From: Hanleya hanleyi
Lineage: Eukaryota; Mollusca; Polyplacophora; Lepidopleurida; Hanleyidae
DNA length: 64,000 nt
NCBI GenBank assembly: GCA_036873755.1
Contig: JAVTVY010020512.1
Location: 17,920-81,919, forward strand
Reading direction: 5' to 3'
Under the pieces are notes generated by a model. The model was given only the letters and a program-made list of their open reading frames with translations, did not search any database and had not been told where the DNA came from. Positions 28,346 through 40,089 of the stretch are shown here, piece after piece; the first letter of the stretch is position 1, and each line of letters starts with the position of its first letter. The position numbers were made by a program, and so were the translations under genes.

Positions 28346-30328
28346 AAATGATGTGAGAAAATATGCAGTACATTACTAGCAATGAAATTTCCAAAATGGG
28401 TTTTACAACCGCCAAATCACCAGCAAAATTGTTTGAAACAGTGGAAGTGTGGCTTGGCCAAGAACTTTCGGAGAGCTTCTGAAGGATTTACAATAAGAAC
28501 TTCGATGAGATTCCTCAAATTCTCCATTGCTTTCTCGAACACGCTATTATTCATCGATTTTAAAAAAGTGTTTGTCGAAATTATTTTTTCCGCGCCTTCT
28601 TTCGTTTGAAGCCAGTTGGCTTGAGCGAACGTTCCATGAAAAACTTTGTCTTTACCTACTCTAGGGTACTCTAAATCGTCTTCGAGTATATAACCCGTAT
28701 CATCGTCATCGAGGATGCCAAGTACGTCAAACGTTTTGAATTAGTGATCCGGTTACAATTCAAAACCCAATTAAGGTAGTTTTAGTGACCATGGAGATTA
28801 TTGTCTTCGGGATACATGAACGGTATTGTTTGCCAAGAGAAGTTATTTTCCTTGCCTTACTCATGGAGATCCCGCCGTGAACACATCCCTCCACCATCAA
28901 GGACATGCCGATGTCGTCGACCAGGTAGTTTTTTGCCAACCTTTTGCCAACCCATGTGAATCGACATACCCACGAAGTTTACGCTTCACCGAAGCAAAGT
29001 AGAAAGATGTAATTTAGCTTGGGGATATATTTTGCCATTAGGAGTTTGCTATATTATATGTCAAAAGAAAAGAAGTGGATGAACCCGCTATTGAACACAT
29101 TTTTGACAATAACATCAGAGAGTTTTGCTGGAAATAGCCGAAGGTCGGCGGACTTCCTAGAGTCCGTGTACACCCGCTTCAAACAGCTGGCACACAGTGT
29201 CTTCATATGGACAGTAAACAACCTGTCTTACCGGGCGAACAGACATTAGACACATCAATTCTACAAGGCGAAAATGATTTTTATTGAACTGTAACAGTTG
29301 CATTTAACTTTGACATATGTATGATGTTGCGTAGGAACTATTAAATAGTCATATGTAATATGTAATAGAATATGTACATATATTAATATATTAATGAATT
29401 CGAAATCCTGATTTCAGTTTGCCGTTATTATAACGGATTCTACTCTGCCCTCACTAGAAACCACCAGCGACCAAAGCGGGAAAGCATCTCTGCCGAACAC
29501 TTTCACAGCCACTATGCTGGGAAAATATTGTTTATTATTCAGCTTGTGTTCTGGTTAAGATCATGACAATCCAACTTTGAAACAGCTACTCGCATCGTAG
29601 CGAGGTCCCATTATAATATGTACTCTATCCGTCAGGCCCCTGTCAATAATACATTTTGATGTCCTGCCGTGACGTTTTGTGATTTTATAAGAGTGGAATA
29701 AGATATGAAGACGTAACTTGGTTAGCATAATGCGTAGCTCTGTTCCAAACCCATCAATGACGCAAAACCGACTGAAATGCTGCTTCCCGATGCGTCGTTC
29801 AATGCCCCCACAAACGTGACCAGATACTGTTCTGCCAGGAGTTAATCAATTGCTCGGTCACCGATGATGATATTTAAGCTAGAAATAGTGCTCACAGATT
29901 TATATTTCAGTAGATTACCTACACCATAGGTTGGCTATGAATAGGATTTGTCTATTTTGTTCAACATAGAATCCTATGAGACACCCCGACAGGTGTAATA
30001 ATCAGCCAAACCGAGAGATCGAGATCCCACTCAAATTGACGGATGTTATACTACACAAACCTCGATCTATGACCACATACGGAGTTCCCGACTATTATCC
30101 GAGTGAACAATGTACTACGACATCACCCTATACAATTGGATCCCTGTACAAGCTCCAAACTTGTAGACTAATTAAAATGCTCAGACTTTAGTAGCGGTGA
30201 TATCTCTAAACAATGGTTCCGATTATATCGATTCATTATCCGCATGCTTGCGATAATTCCGCAGCCTTTGAGTGAGGAACGATTTGACAAATATTCTCTC
30301 TTAGATCTGTTTCGTTGAAAACATTAGT
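28346..30328. other. Intergenic, nothing recognised
   Basis: Open frames of 71-76 codons (28382, 29019 and 29976) show no domain. A patch at 29340-29400 is AT-rich. Confidence 0.35.
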
Positions 30329-31115
30329 CGGGTCAATTTATGAAGAAAAAAAAAACAGCTTAACCCCCAACAAATTGCAACAAAAGTTTTTTCAACGGTT
30401 TTAGGTACTATTGATGGTCAAAATCAACATACAAAAAGTTTAGTGGAGTCTGAACCCCGGAAAGCTGTTTTTCCACGACGGCGTCTAAGATGGCTGCCAT
30501 AACCATAAAATGACCATATCTCCCTTATTATTCATGCTAGAGTCATGACTTTGGTGTCTATACCCAGGTTTTAGGGGTCAAGGAACATATTAAAACTATC
30601 AGAATTAACATGAAACGATTGGTTCAGCGAAAAATTCAAAATGGCGTCCAATATGGCCGCCGCGCCACTGAAATGTCTGTACCTCCCTTATTATTCATGC
30701 TCGAGTCATAATTTTGGTGCCTATACTCAGGTTTTAGGGGTCAAGGAAAATATTTAGACTATCAGAATTAACATGAAATGATTGGTTCAGCAAAAAATCC
30801 AAAATGGCGTCCAATATGGCCGGCGCGCCAATGAAATGTCTGTACCCCCCTTATTATTCATGCTAGTGTCAGGATTTCTGTGTCTACCCATATGTTTAAG
30901 GGGTCAAGGAAACCAATAAGAATATCAGAAATAATATGATATAATTGGATCACATTGAAATCCAAGATGGCCATCTCCGCAATAGAGGGTTTACATATTC
31001 ACTGATATTCAAGCTACATGTAGAGAAATGTTTATGATGTCTATCCCCATTTTTAGGGGTCAAAAAAGCTGCTACAACCATTAGGATTACAAGCGTCTGG
31101 TCCGTCGTTCATAAT

Positions 31116-31579
31116 TCAGCCGTCGTCCATTAGAGAATATCCGCGTCCATAATCCAAAGACCTACTCCATATTCCATATAACAGTATCAGCACCAAATTC
31201 AAAAAGACAATCATAGTATACATAAACATAGGCTTGTTTCCTGAATAATATGACGTGGTTTGGTCATTTAGAAATGTAAACATGGCTTCCAAGACACACC
31301 TTTTCTCATGGATCAATTGGTTTATTTCTGGTCATCTTCCTCGTTTTCCTCTGCTAATGTCTGATTATACGGGTTGTTACACATGTCAAGCTGGCATGGT
31401 CCACAAGCTGGAGTACATGGTAGATTGTATCCTCTACAGCTACATCTTTGACTGCTGAAGGCTGTAGTGCAATTGTAGTGAACCATCTTGAGAAGGTTTT
31501 CGGGAGCTGCATTCATGTCACTTTCGATTGGAACCAACTGACTTCCTTCAAGTTTCCAGCCGCACTCACAAGCGTCCAT
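31116..31579 (-). pseudogene. Cysteine-rich tail gene copy in the left arm, decayed
   Basis: The minus-strand frame WKLEGSQLVPIESDMN to CGPCQLDMCNNPYNQTLAEE copies the C-terminal half of the right-arm frame, with substitutions. Upstream of it the arm is interrupted by stops. Confidence 0.7.
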
Positions 31580-32060
31580 CTCATGCTGTGAAATTTTGTG
31601 GCAGCTGCAGTTGGAGGTAGGCGTTCAGGCGGGACAAATGATTGGGAAGATACCCCTTTCTTAGTGAACGTTCTGTATCGTAATGATGCAAGGGAGTCAG
31701 TTGCCTTGCCTCAATATACTACAGCCGTTGCTTGACAGCCCTTACCTTCGATCACAGCTGCAGTCTGTTTTCGTTGAACAAATGTATGTACACAGGCCTT
31801 GAGCGTGGTATCACCTTTAACAAGCTTCTAAAAAAACAGTCTTTTTACCAATACCAAAAATCCTAGATGTTGAGTCACATTCAGTATACGCATGTATGAA
31901 GAGTAATTGAGAACACAACTCTTCACCCAGAATTGTCTTTAGTTGGTTGATATGGTACGGCGCACTAGCATTTGCTTTGATGGGTATTTGGAATTGATGG
32001 GTATTTGGAAGGTCCAGCTATCAAGGACAACACGCATCAAAGACAATTCTGGATGAAGCG

Positions 32061-32699
32061 TTGTGTTCTCAATTACTCTTCATACATGCGTACACTGGAT
32101 GTGACTCAACATCTAGAATTTTTGGTGTTGGTAAAAAGACTGTTTTTCAGAAGCTTGTTAAAGGTGATACTACGCTCAAGACCTGTGCAAATACATTTCT
32201 TCAACCAAAACAGACTGCAACTGTGATCGAAGGCAAGGCCTGTCAAACAATGGATGTAATCTATGGAGGCAAGGCAACGGACTCCCTTGCATCATTACGA
32301 TACAGGACGTTCAGTAAGAAAGTGGTATCTTCCCAATCATTTGTCACGCCTGAACGCCTACCTCCAACTGCAGCTGCCACAAAATTTCACAGCATGAGAG
32401 TATACTATCAAATAATGGTTTGGATGGGGCAAGACAAGGATATGGACGTTTGTGAGTGGGGCTGGAAACTTGAAGGAGGTCAGTTGGTTCTAATCGAAAG
32501 TGACATGAATGCAGCTCCCGAAAACCTTCTCAAGATGGCTCACTGCAACTGCACTACAGCCTGCAGCAGTCAAAGATGTAGCTGTAGAGGATACAATCTA
32601 CCATGTACTCCAGCTTGTGGACCATGTCAACTTGACATGTGTAACAACCCGTATAATCAGACATTAGCAGAGGAAAACGAGGAAGATGACCAGATATAA
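32061..32699 (+). CDS. Transposon-borne protein fragment with a CXC-like cysteine-rich tail
   Basis: The 212-codon frame begins HAYTGCDSTSRIFGVGKK, runs through KATDSLASLRYRTF and FHSMRVYYQIMVWMG, and ends in a cluster CNCTTACSSQRCSCRG, CTPACGPCQLDMCNN. This layout resembles the C-terminal part of a large, uncharacterised family that is abundant in invertebrate genomes and linked to repeats. The cysteine spacing recalls Tesmin/TSO1 CXC domains. No catalytic domain is visible, and the start methionine may be internal because the frame begins near the palindrome centre. Function unknown. Confidence 0.55.
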   Translation: MCSQLLFIHAYTGCDSTSRIFGVGKKTVFQKLVKGDTTLKTCANTFLQPKQTATVIEGKACQTMDVIYGGKATDSLASLRYRTFSKKVVSSQSFVTPERLPPTAAATKFHSMRVYYQIMVWMGQDKDMDVCEWGWKLEGGQLVLIESDMNAAPENLLKMAHCNCTTACSSQRCSCRGYNLPCTPACGPCQLDMCNNPYNQTLAEENEEDDQI

Positions 32700-33446
32700 A
32701 CCATTTGATCCATGAGAAAAGGTGTGTCTTGGAAGCCATGTTTACATTTCTAAATGACCAAACCACGTCATATTATTCCTAATGGTTCTAGCAGCTTTTT
32801 GATCCCTAAAAATGGGGATAGACACCACAGACATGTCTCTACATGTAGCTTGAATATCAGTGAATATGTAAACCCTCTATTGCTGAGATGGCCATCTTGG
32901 CCGCCATTTTGGGTTTCAATGTGCTCGAATTATATCATATTATTTCTGATATTCTTATTGGTTTCCTTGAACCCTTAAACACATGGATAGACACCAAAAT
33001 CGTGACTTTAGCATGAATAATAAGGGAGGTACAGATATTTCATTGGCGCGGCGGCCATATTGGACGCCATTTTGGATTTTTCGCTAAACCAATCATTTCA
33101 TGTTAATTCTGATAGTCTTAATATGTTCCTTGGCCCCTAAAACCTGGGTATAGACACCAAAATCAGGACTCTAGCATGAATAATAAGAGAGGTACAGACA
33201 TTTCGTTGACACGGCAGCCATATTGGAGGCCATTTTGGATTTTTCGCTGAACCAATCATTTCATGTTAATTCTGATAGTCTGAATATGTTCCTTGGCCCC
33301 TAAAACCTTGGTATAGACACCAAAATCATGACTCTAGCATGAATAATAAGGGAGATATGGTCATTTTATGGTTATGGCAGCCATCTTGGACGTTGTTTTT
33401 GACCATCAATAGCACCAAAAACCGTTGAAAAATATTTTGTTGCAAT

Positions 33447-33836
33447 TTGTTGGGGGTTAAACCATATATTGACCCGTCTACATCGCCTACTGTAGTTTCA
33501 ATCTCCGATAGCAATTTCATTGAATCAGACATGAGACGACGAGGGAAGAAACTCGTGGATTCGAAGGACACACATAAAGCTAGATTGGATGGACTATACC
33601 ACCGCCTTGGCGTCTATTTTAATAATTTGTCTGTTTCGAAGACAAGTTGAGGTATCACGAGAGTTTTGCCCAGGATGCGTGGACGTTATGATGGAGAATG
33701 TGGACCATATATGCCCGGTATTACAAACGTCGTTTGTTAACATTTACAAAATGAAAATAATAACACTGTTAATATCCGTTGAATGGAACAATGATAAGTT
33801 TATGTACACCGGGTTATATCCTCGTGATATGTAATT
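33447..33836 (+). pseudogene. Possible broken coding fragment
   Basis: One frame (33480-33650) reads PTVVSISDSNFIESD and ARLDGLYHRLGVYF. A second frame from about 33640 reads VEVSREFCPGCVDVMMENVD. Together they look like one protein broken by a frameshift at about 33620-33650. The family is not recognised, and its start abuts the inverted-repeat element. Confidence 0.3.
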
Positions 33837-33839
33837 TTG

Positions 33840-35520
33840 AAATATATTATACATTCGCGTGACACTAACGAATCTGTCGCCTATGTCAATAGCATATGGA
33901 GATCTTTACAATGTACAAATCAAACGCAGTATGCTTGATATGAACACAATCCTCTCTGACTGTTATAGGCCTCGAAGTAAGTCGCCCTGTGCTGTTTATT
34001 GACATACCGGGTAGTTCTGATTATATAACAGTCATGTGAAAAAAGTAGACTGATGGACGATAAAGATCGGGGCCAAGGTCATTAACTAACGAACTACAGT
34101 GGACTTTAAACAGATTGAAGACAAGTCGTAGAAAGTAAACCTGTCTAATTCTCTTTCCTTATATGTGTTGTAATTCGTACAGAACATTCCTCTTCCAGGC
34201 AATCTTACATCATGAAGTTCAGATCCACAAAAGATGGCTTGGATCCGGTCTCGGTGACGGGAAGCGCATATCTTGGAGCCGCTATTGCCTTCTTTATAAG
34301 CAGCAATATCCGAGGACTTCCTCGGTTGCCACTTTCACCCACGTGGTCCCTTTTATCCGAGGACTTAAGTGATACCCGGGACAGCATCACGTTCATTACC
34401 ATGGCGGCATGGGGTCTGCACTACGTTCGGCGCTTCACAGAGGTTCTTTTTGTGCATATTTTTAAAGGTAAAATGTCGTGGTTAGAAAGTATTGGAGATC
34501 ATATATATTATTGGGTGTTTGGTTTCATCGTAGGATGGTCCATCAACTACAAACTGGGATATAACAGTCCTCATCTGGGATTCTACTGTGTCGGAATTCT
34601 GATGTTTATCACGGGAGAAGTTGGCAACTGTGTTTGCCACGTGATGTTGAGAAATTTACGGCAATCCTCGAATCAAGTCAAACCGGTCGATGGAACTGGC
34701 GAGATGAGAGAGATTCCCAAATCTCGTCACGTGATTCCGCATGGGTTCCTCTTCGAATACGTCTCCTGTCCGCATTATTTCTTCGAGATCATTTCCTGGC
34801 TAGGGTTTGCCTTGATGACAGTAACTGTTCCAGCTTTACTTTTCCTGCTTGCTACATTCATAACACTGGTCATCTCTTCTAGAATGAAGCATAAATCCTA
34901 CAAGAAGGAATTCAACGGGACAGATGGTACTGAACTTTACCCACCACAAAGGAAAGCATTGATTCCTTTTATTCTCTAGAATGGAATGGCATCACATCAT
35001 CGGATACGTTGAACAAAATGACAGAACTTATTCAATTGGTAAAACAAGAACAACACAACATTCCCGGAGGAGACTTATATAAACATTTCTTCAGAGTTTG
35101 TCTTAAATAGGATTTAGACATGCAGGTCAATACAGTAGTTCGTTTATTCATGCATGTACAAGTTGAATCCACAATATTATGTTTACTTTAAATTAAGATA
35201 TCTACCATGCTACCACCATTTCAACATATGCCGCACAAATTGGGAGAAATATGATGTTGGATCAATCTGATCAAAAACATATCCAGACTTGCGCGAGTCG
35301 TGAATAGATCTTACCCTTTTCATATCTCAAGATTGTTCCAGTTCGAAATGAGGCAGCGCTCCCAGAAATTTCGTCGAAGAGTGCTGATGGCATGAATTCA
35401 AATTTCAAGCCAGCATGAAATGAAAATATATAAACGCTAGCTAGATTTTGCAAGAGAATATCAGATCCTAAACATCCTTAGAACATATTGTGGTTACCTC
35501 CGTTCGTCGTTCGTTCATGG
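33840..35520 (+). repeat. Segmental duplication, copy 1 (with TECR-like gene 1)
   Basis: The upstream flank (GAATCTGTCGCCTATGTCA) and downstream flank (CAGCATGAAATGAAAATATA) match 40090-42310, about 6.25 kb to the right. The flanks are clearly more diverged than the coding part. Confidence 0.8.
34212..34979 (+). CDS. TECR/steroid 5-alpha-reductase-family membrane enzyme, intronless copy 1
   Basis: 255 residues in one exon. It is predicted to be an ER membrane reductase using NADPH on an enoyl or steroid-like substrate. Hydrophobic spans lie at about residues 14-33, 100-117, 122-148 and 189-222. The family core is present: RHVIPHGFLFEYVSCPHYF followed by EIISWLGFA (about 171-200). The C-terminus YPPQRKALIPFIL resembles the end of very-long-chain enoyl-CoA reductases (TECR). 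TECR proteins have about 300 residues with an N-terminal ubiquitin-like part, which is missing here, so substrate choice is open. The absence of introns in an intron-rich genome suggests a retrocopy that was later duplicated. No stop or frameshift is present. Confidence 0.85.
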   Translation: MKFRSTKDGLDPVSVTGSAYLGAAIAFFISSNIRGLPRLPLSPTWSLLSEDLSDTRDSITFITMAAWGLHYVRRFTEVLFVHIFKGKMSWLESIGDHIYYWVFGFIVGWSINYKLGYNSPHLGFYCVGILMFITGEVGNCVCHVMLRNLRQSSNQVKPVDGTGEMREIPKSRHVIPHGFLFEYVSCPHYFFEIISWLGFALMTVTVPALLFLLATFITLVISSRMKHKSYKKEFNGTDGTELYPPQRKALIPFIL

Positions 35521-35679
35521 TTAAAACTTGCATTAATTAAACGCAACCTATTATGTCACCCCTAACGTATATACTGACAGAAACAATTATTTTTAATGAT
35601 TTCCTGCTGTGGGACACATCCCTTCAATGTATCTAAGACCACGAAGGACTTTTGAACAAGTTGTACTATGATTTATCCT

Positions 35680-35790
35680 TTTATTTTGGTGCTAATGTTA
35701 TCATATGAATTAGGTCTTTGGATTATGGACGCGGAAATTCTATAATGGACGACGGTTCAATATTGAATGACAGAATAGACAATTGTATTG
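35680..35790 (-). repeat. Dispersed short repeat, partial copy
   Basis: GTCTTTGGATTATGGACGCG and ATAATGGACGACGG match the reverse complement of the insert in the left arm at about 31110-31160. Confidence 0.55.
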
Positions 35791-36558
35791 AAAGGCTCAA
35801 ATATGATGTTCCATCTGGATTATCAATGGTTTCCTTCCCACACAGTGAGCGCTGGTGGCTGTATATAGTATTCTTCTCGCAGATATAGGAATGATCCAAA
35901 TCAGGAAGAGATCGTCTGTATAACGTTTAGTCTTTCTGCATTTAGGCAGTCATGAAAGAACAGATACAAGAACAGATACAAGCCGCACACGAGATGTATA
36001 TAAATTAAACTGTTGGGATATCCACACCGTGTTGGTTTTATCACAATTCAAATTAGTAGTGTAAATGTGTACACAAGTCACTCCAACAACGACGAAACGT
36101 TCTGGGATAAATATGTCGATGGTACCGATTCAACTAATGAACTAATTCGTTGAGGAATAATTCAGAAAAACTGGTTATTGAGAGACCGAGCTGGACTATT
36201 TGTGTATGATATGCACCCTTCCCCATTTTTTCTCTTCGCATTTTTCGAATTTGAGGTATCTACATTCGTTTGACCTCCGAAGTTTGTTATAACTTATCAC
36301 CATAATATTTTAGATGGTGCAGGGTCATTCTCGACGAAATCGGAAAACACGAATTCGGTATTACGACTTTTGGAACCAGTTCGGTGAGGGTGGTCGGAAG
36401 CGAAATACCGCGCTAGAATGCAGCAGAAGAGCCGGTTTTACTATCAAAAGAAATAAGGTCAAGCTTATTGAGCATTGTCATTTCATAAATATCATTTTAA
36501 CTTGCATATAATGATATACATGTCGAAGTAGAAATTCCCCATGAACAACCAACAGTAC
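35791..36558. other. Intergenic, nothing firm
   Basis: An open frame at 36314-36511 is basic (RRNRKTRIRYY) with no family match. I see no other structure. Confidence 0.35.
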
Positions 36559-37776
36559 CCGAAGTGCTACCGCCCAGTCAGAGGAAAATCCTTTCTCAGG
36601 AAAAGGCCTTTGTCAGGACAGTGGCTCACTGCAGGGCTAATGACAGGACAATGGAGCTCTGCTGCTACCAGTGGAGTGAGCAGCCGAGTGGTAAATAAAG
36701 CTCTCCCACTGACTCAGACCATGGAGCCTATAAGTTATTATGAGACATTTGACAGACATTTTGTTCACCAACTTCTGATAATATATATTTCAAACTAATT
36801 GATTCGTATATATGGACAATTTAAAATCAATTTAACATTGGCTGAAGAGAACGTAAAGTTTAAATTAATTTAACATTGGCTGAAGAAATAACAAATGTAT
36901 TGAATAATAAAAATAATCTAAAAAGCAATTTGTTCTAAATTATTTTTCAAACCCAGGGTTGATTGTCGACATTAAAATATATCCATGCAAATCCAGCATT
37001 TCAGGCAGATCTGTATTGTATTGTAAGCTTAATTAAGAGATTGTGGTAATATGTATAATGCACACACAATGTTATAGATATAAAAAAAATATTGTCTTAC
37101 ATTTATTTTGGAAAGTTGATGCAAAATTATTTGGCCAATCCAATTATTCATACATTATCAGTATTTTTAATGTATAATTGACAATCTGAATCTATCCATT
37201 CAAATATAAATATATTATACTTATAATTTTACAAGTTTAAACCTATAATCGATACATATAATATATGTATATGTGCGGCATACACAGTGCAATTAGCTAT
37301 AAAAGCTACATGTATATTCAAATATTATATAATTGCATATTTCTTTTTCAACAATATAAATCGTGTTAATCTGTAAAAAAAAAATAAAGGCCAGCTTAAT
37401 TAGGCATTGACACAAACAAAGGTTTTTGTGTGCAGATTTGCCTGAAATTGAGTTAATTAAGCTTACAATACAAAAGGAAAATGGCACATTAAGACAACAA
37501 AAATAATCAGAGTTAATCACCTGGCCAGCAGATCAAATGGTTAATATATCAAGATTATAATAGGATCAATCATTTATCTCTTTGATGCCTGGGTTAATCT
37601 GATACCAGTACTCACTACTGTCATTAATACACAGCACAAGTTTAAACTTTTAAACCATTTTAATCTCGTGACATTTTTGAGTTGTTTTAATATGGTATAA
37701 ATAAGCAAACTGCATAATTCTTCTCCACATCATATGTCCTTATAAACTCCAAGTTCAATCAATTTTTCCATATCAT

Positions 37777-38913
37777 ATGTCAATCATGGTTCATGTAACA
37801 GTGCTTAGAGATAATCAAGATCCTCTGGAGGCTTTCACTCTAGAATCGTGCGAAGGTTGTGAGGAGGCAGACTGCGATGGAAACCTTTTTCATTGCCCGA
37901 TATGCCCAGTGTCCAGATTTAAACCAACATGGAAAAGCAAGGTCAAAATACACTTGGGAACCCATTTCTCGGGTACCAGAGGGACAGTTCAATTGAGAGG
38001 TAAGACTAGTAATGTTGTTTTCCCTAGTTTAGATGTGTGTATAAAGCTACATATACTTTCCTGCTTTATAATCCTGTAAAACAACATCAGTATGCTTGAA
38101 ATAACTCTTAGAATCACATGTCATACCTGTGTGATTTCAAGGTCCTTTCTCAATGCTCTGTTTTGAGTGTTGGCAACATCCCGTCTGATATTAAAAATAC
38201 AAATAATCTAAAAAGCAATTTGATCTAGATTATTTGTCAAACCCAGGGACGATTGTTAAAACTATACTCTAATGAACCTTAAAATTAAAAATATATACAT
38301 TTAAATAAAATGCTTTCTCTTAGTGTTATTATGCATACTTAATATTTATAATTCTATCACATTTTTAATAATTTAATTTCCCTGGATGTTTATATCATAT
38401 TTTTAAAATAATTATTTTTATTTTTATGTAGGCTACAAGATAACTGGATGCGCTCAATTATGTCCGGGATATAAAGAGGGAACTACACACTTTCGTTGTC
38501 CTTTCTGTCCGAAGACAATTATCAAGAAGGTGCGTTTTCAACAACATCTTTCAACCTGTGGATCATTTACCAGCTCGCCCAACCCATTGATTTCGGACCT
38601 GTTGGATATACCACCTCCTTCCAATCCTCCATCCGACCCAGAATCCCAGCCTCCATCCGACCCAGAATCCCAGCCTCCATCCGACCCAGAATCCCAGCCT
38701 CCATCCGACCCAGAATCCCAGCCTCCATCCGACCCAGAATCCCAGCCTCAATCCGACCCAGAATCCCAGCCTCAATCCGACCAAGAATCCCAGCCTCAAG
38801 CCGACCCAGAATTCCAACCTCCATCCGACCCAGAATCCCTTATTATAAGTAGATTCAATTTGTTACCATGGAGTACCGTATATTTATTGAATGAAATACA
38901 AATGTGCTGTTAA
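37777..38913 (+). CDS. Two-exon zinc-finger protein with a PSDPESQP repeat tail
   Basis: Exon 1 is 37777-37999 (donor AGAG|GTAAGA) and exon 2 is 38432-38913 (acceptor TTTATGTAG); both are phase 1. The product is about 234 residues. It carries an acidic, Cys-containing segment (ESCEGCEEADCDG), a long-spaced C2H2-like finger (FHCPICPVSRF...HLGTH), and a C2HC-like finger (FRCPFCPKTIIKK...HLSTC). The tail has nine 8-residue PSDPESQP units encoded by a 24-bp minisatellite. The start could instead be the ATG at 37786. Its position inside a TIR-bounded block suggests a transposon-borne or captured DNA-binding gene, but no transposase domain is seen. Confidence 0.6.
38628..38839 (+). repeat. 24-bp coding minisatellite, nine copies
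   Basis: The unit TCCATCCGACCCAGAATCCC plus AGCC is repeated nine times, the last four with substitutions. It encodes PSDPESQP in frame within the zinc-finger gene. Long open frames on the opposite strand are artefacts of the repeat. Confidence 0.95.
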
Positions 38914-38979
38914 AAATGATTTTATGTATATGAATATGCTGATTGATTCTTTAGTTTTCTAATATTTGTATTATTAAAA

Positions 38980-39130
38980 ACATTATTTTTATTTACAATA
39001 ATGAAAGTGAACTATTGTCATGCATAGTGCTCCATATTTGTGCAATATTTGTATTATTAAAAACATTATTTTTATTTACAATAATGAAAGTGAACTATTG
39101 TCATGCATAGTGCTCCATATTTGTGCAATT
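38980..39130 (+). repeat. Tandem duplication of about 66 bp, two copies
   Basis: TATTATTAAAAACATTATTT through TGCTCCATATTTGTGCAAT occurs twice in a row (about 38967-39047 and 39049-39127). A related direct repeat, TAATATTTTCTGATTGTA with its flank, occurs at 39727-39785. Confidence 0.85.
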
Positions 39131-40089
39131 TACAAAATATGTGCTGACCTGATTGACTTTTGAGAAACTTGTTTTTTTGTTTCTTGTAAAAACTAATATT
39201 AATAGAATGGGCAATATGCCTAGATGTATATAATGTAGTTGAATTAATTGATATTTTAATATTAATATCCAACATTAAATGCTTGACAGTTTATATTTTT
39301 ATCACATAATTAGTTATGCATGACAATAGTTCACTTTCAGTACCAGTATCTTAGTTAAAATTAAAAGCAGGGGGAGGGGTGAATAAAATCCTTTATTTTA
39401 CTTTACTACTGTTTGTTTGTTCTTCTTTGTCAATGCTTGATAGTTTATATTTTTATCACACAATTCATTATTTAGTACCATTATCGTATTTAAAATTAAG
39501 GGGGTGGGGGGATATCTTTTATTCTACTTTACTACTGTTTGTTTGTTCTTCTTTAAAAAAAAATGAATAAATAAAACATAAAATATAAAAAAAAAATAAT
39601 GTTTTTTTTATAATGATTTAGGTACCTTGTATTTCGTTAAATTTAAGGCTGGGAATAAAATAATTTATATTGTCTTTACTCCTTGTTTTCTTGTTTGCAA
39701 ACATGACCTGAGGAAGCAGTGAAATAGCTTTAATATTTTCTGATTGTAGGAAGCAGTGAAATAGCTTTAATATTTTCTGATTGTAAATTGTTCTGAAAAT
39801 ACCCCCCGGAGATCAGAAGAGTAAACTTTAGTAATTCTTGGCCGGAGTTGAGGAATGGTTGATTAGGTAGATCCTCTCTTCCAGTCCACTGCACAGCTTG
39901 TGGTGGCCTCAGCTAAGCACTAGACAATGCGCCCAATGTCGTTCCACTTCACTGAGCAGAGCACTGTCTGCCTGCTGCCTGGCTGTGTTAGCCAATGCTA
40001 TAACATACTGTCCTGAGAACGGCCTGTCCTGAGAGCGGCCCTGTCCTGAGAACGGTCGGTAGCACTTCGGCCCCTAATCTGAACAACGA

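Larger units (their letters stand above)
30329..33476. mobile_element. 3.1-kb inverted-repeat element (two long arms, about 98-base spacer)
   Basis: The left arm, about 30329-31940, pairs with the right arm, about 32039-33476, along almost its full length. The outer ends share CGGGTCAAT and AACCCCCAACAAATTGCAAC; the inner ends meet at AAAGACAATTCTGG (32039). Each arm carries about three diverged repeats containing CTTATTATTCATGCT and TTTTAGGGGTCAAGGAA, followed by a protein-coding part. The left arm has an extra insert of about 155 bp (31088-31243). It may be a foldback transposon or an inverted duplication of one element. Confidence 0.8.
36559..40070 (+). mobile_element. TIR-bounded 3.5-kb block carrying a zinc-finger gene
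   Basis: Both ends are CCGAAGTGCTACCG (36559-36572; reverse complement 40057-40070). Just inside both ends are repeated TCTCAGGA/GTCAGGACAG motifs that could be transposase-binding sites. No target duplication is obvious. It lies exactly between the two TECR-like copies. An internal direct repeat (TAATCTAAAAAGCAATTTG at about 36915 and 38206) brackets the first exon. Confidence 0.6.

Noticed and set aside
38563..38824. Gly/Leu-rich minus-strand repeat proteins
   Set aside because: Shadow of the 24-bp minisatellite that is in frame with the zinc-finger gene on the plus strand.
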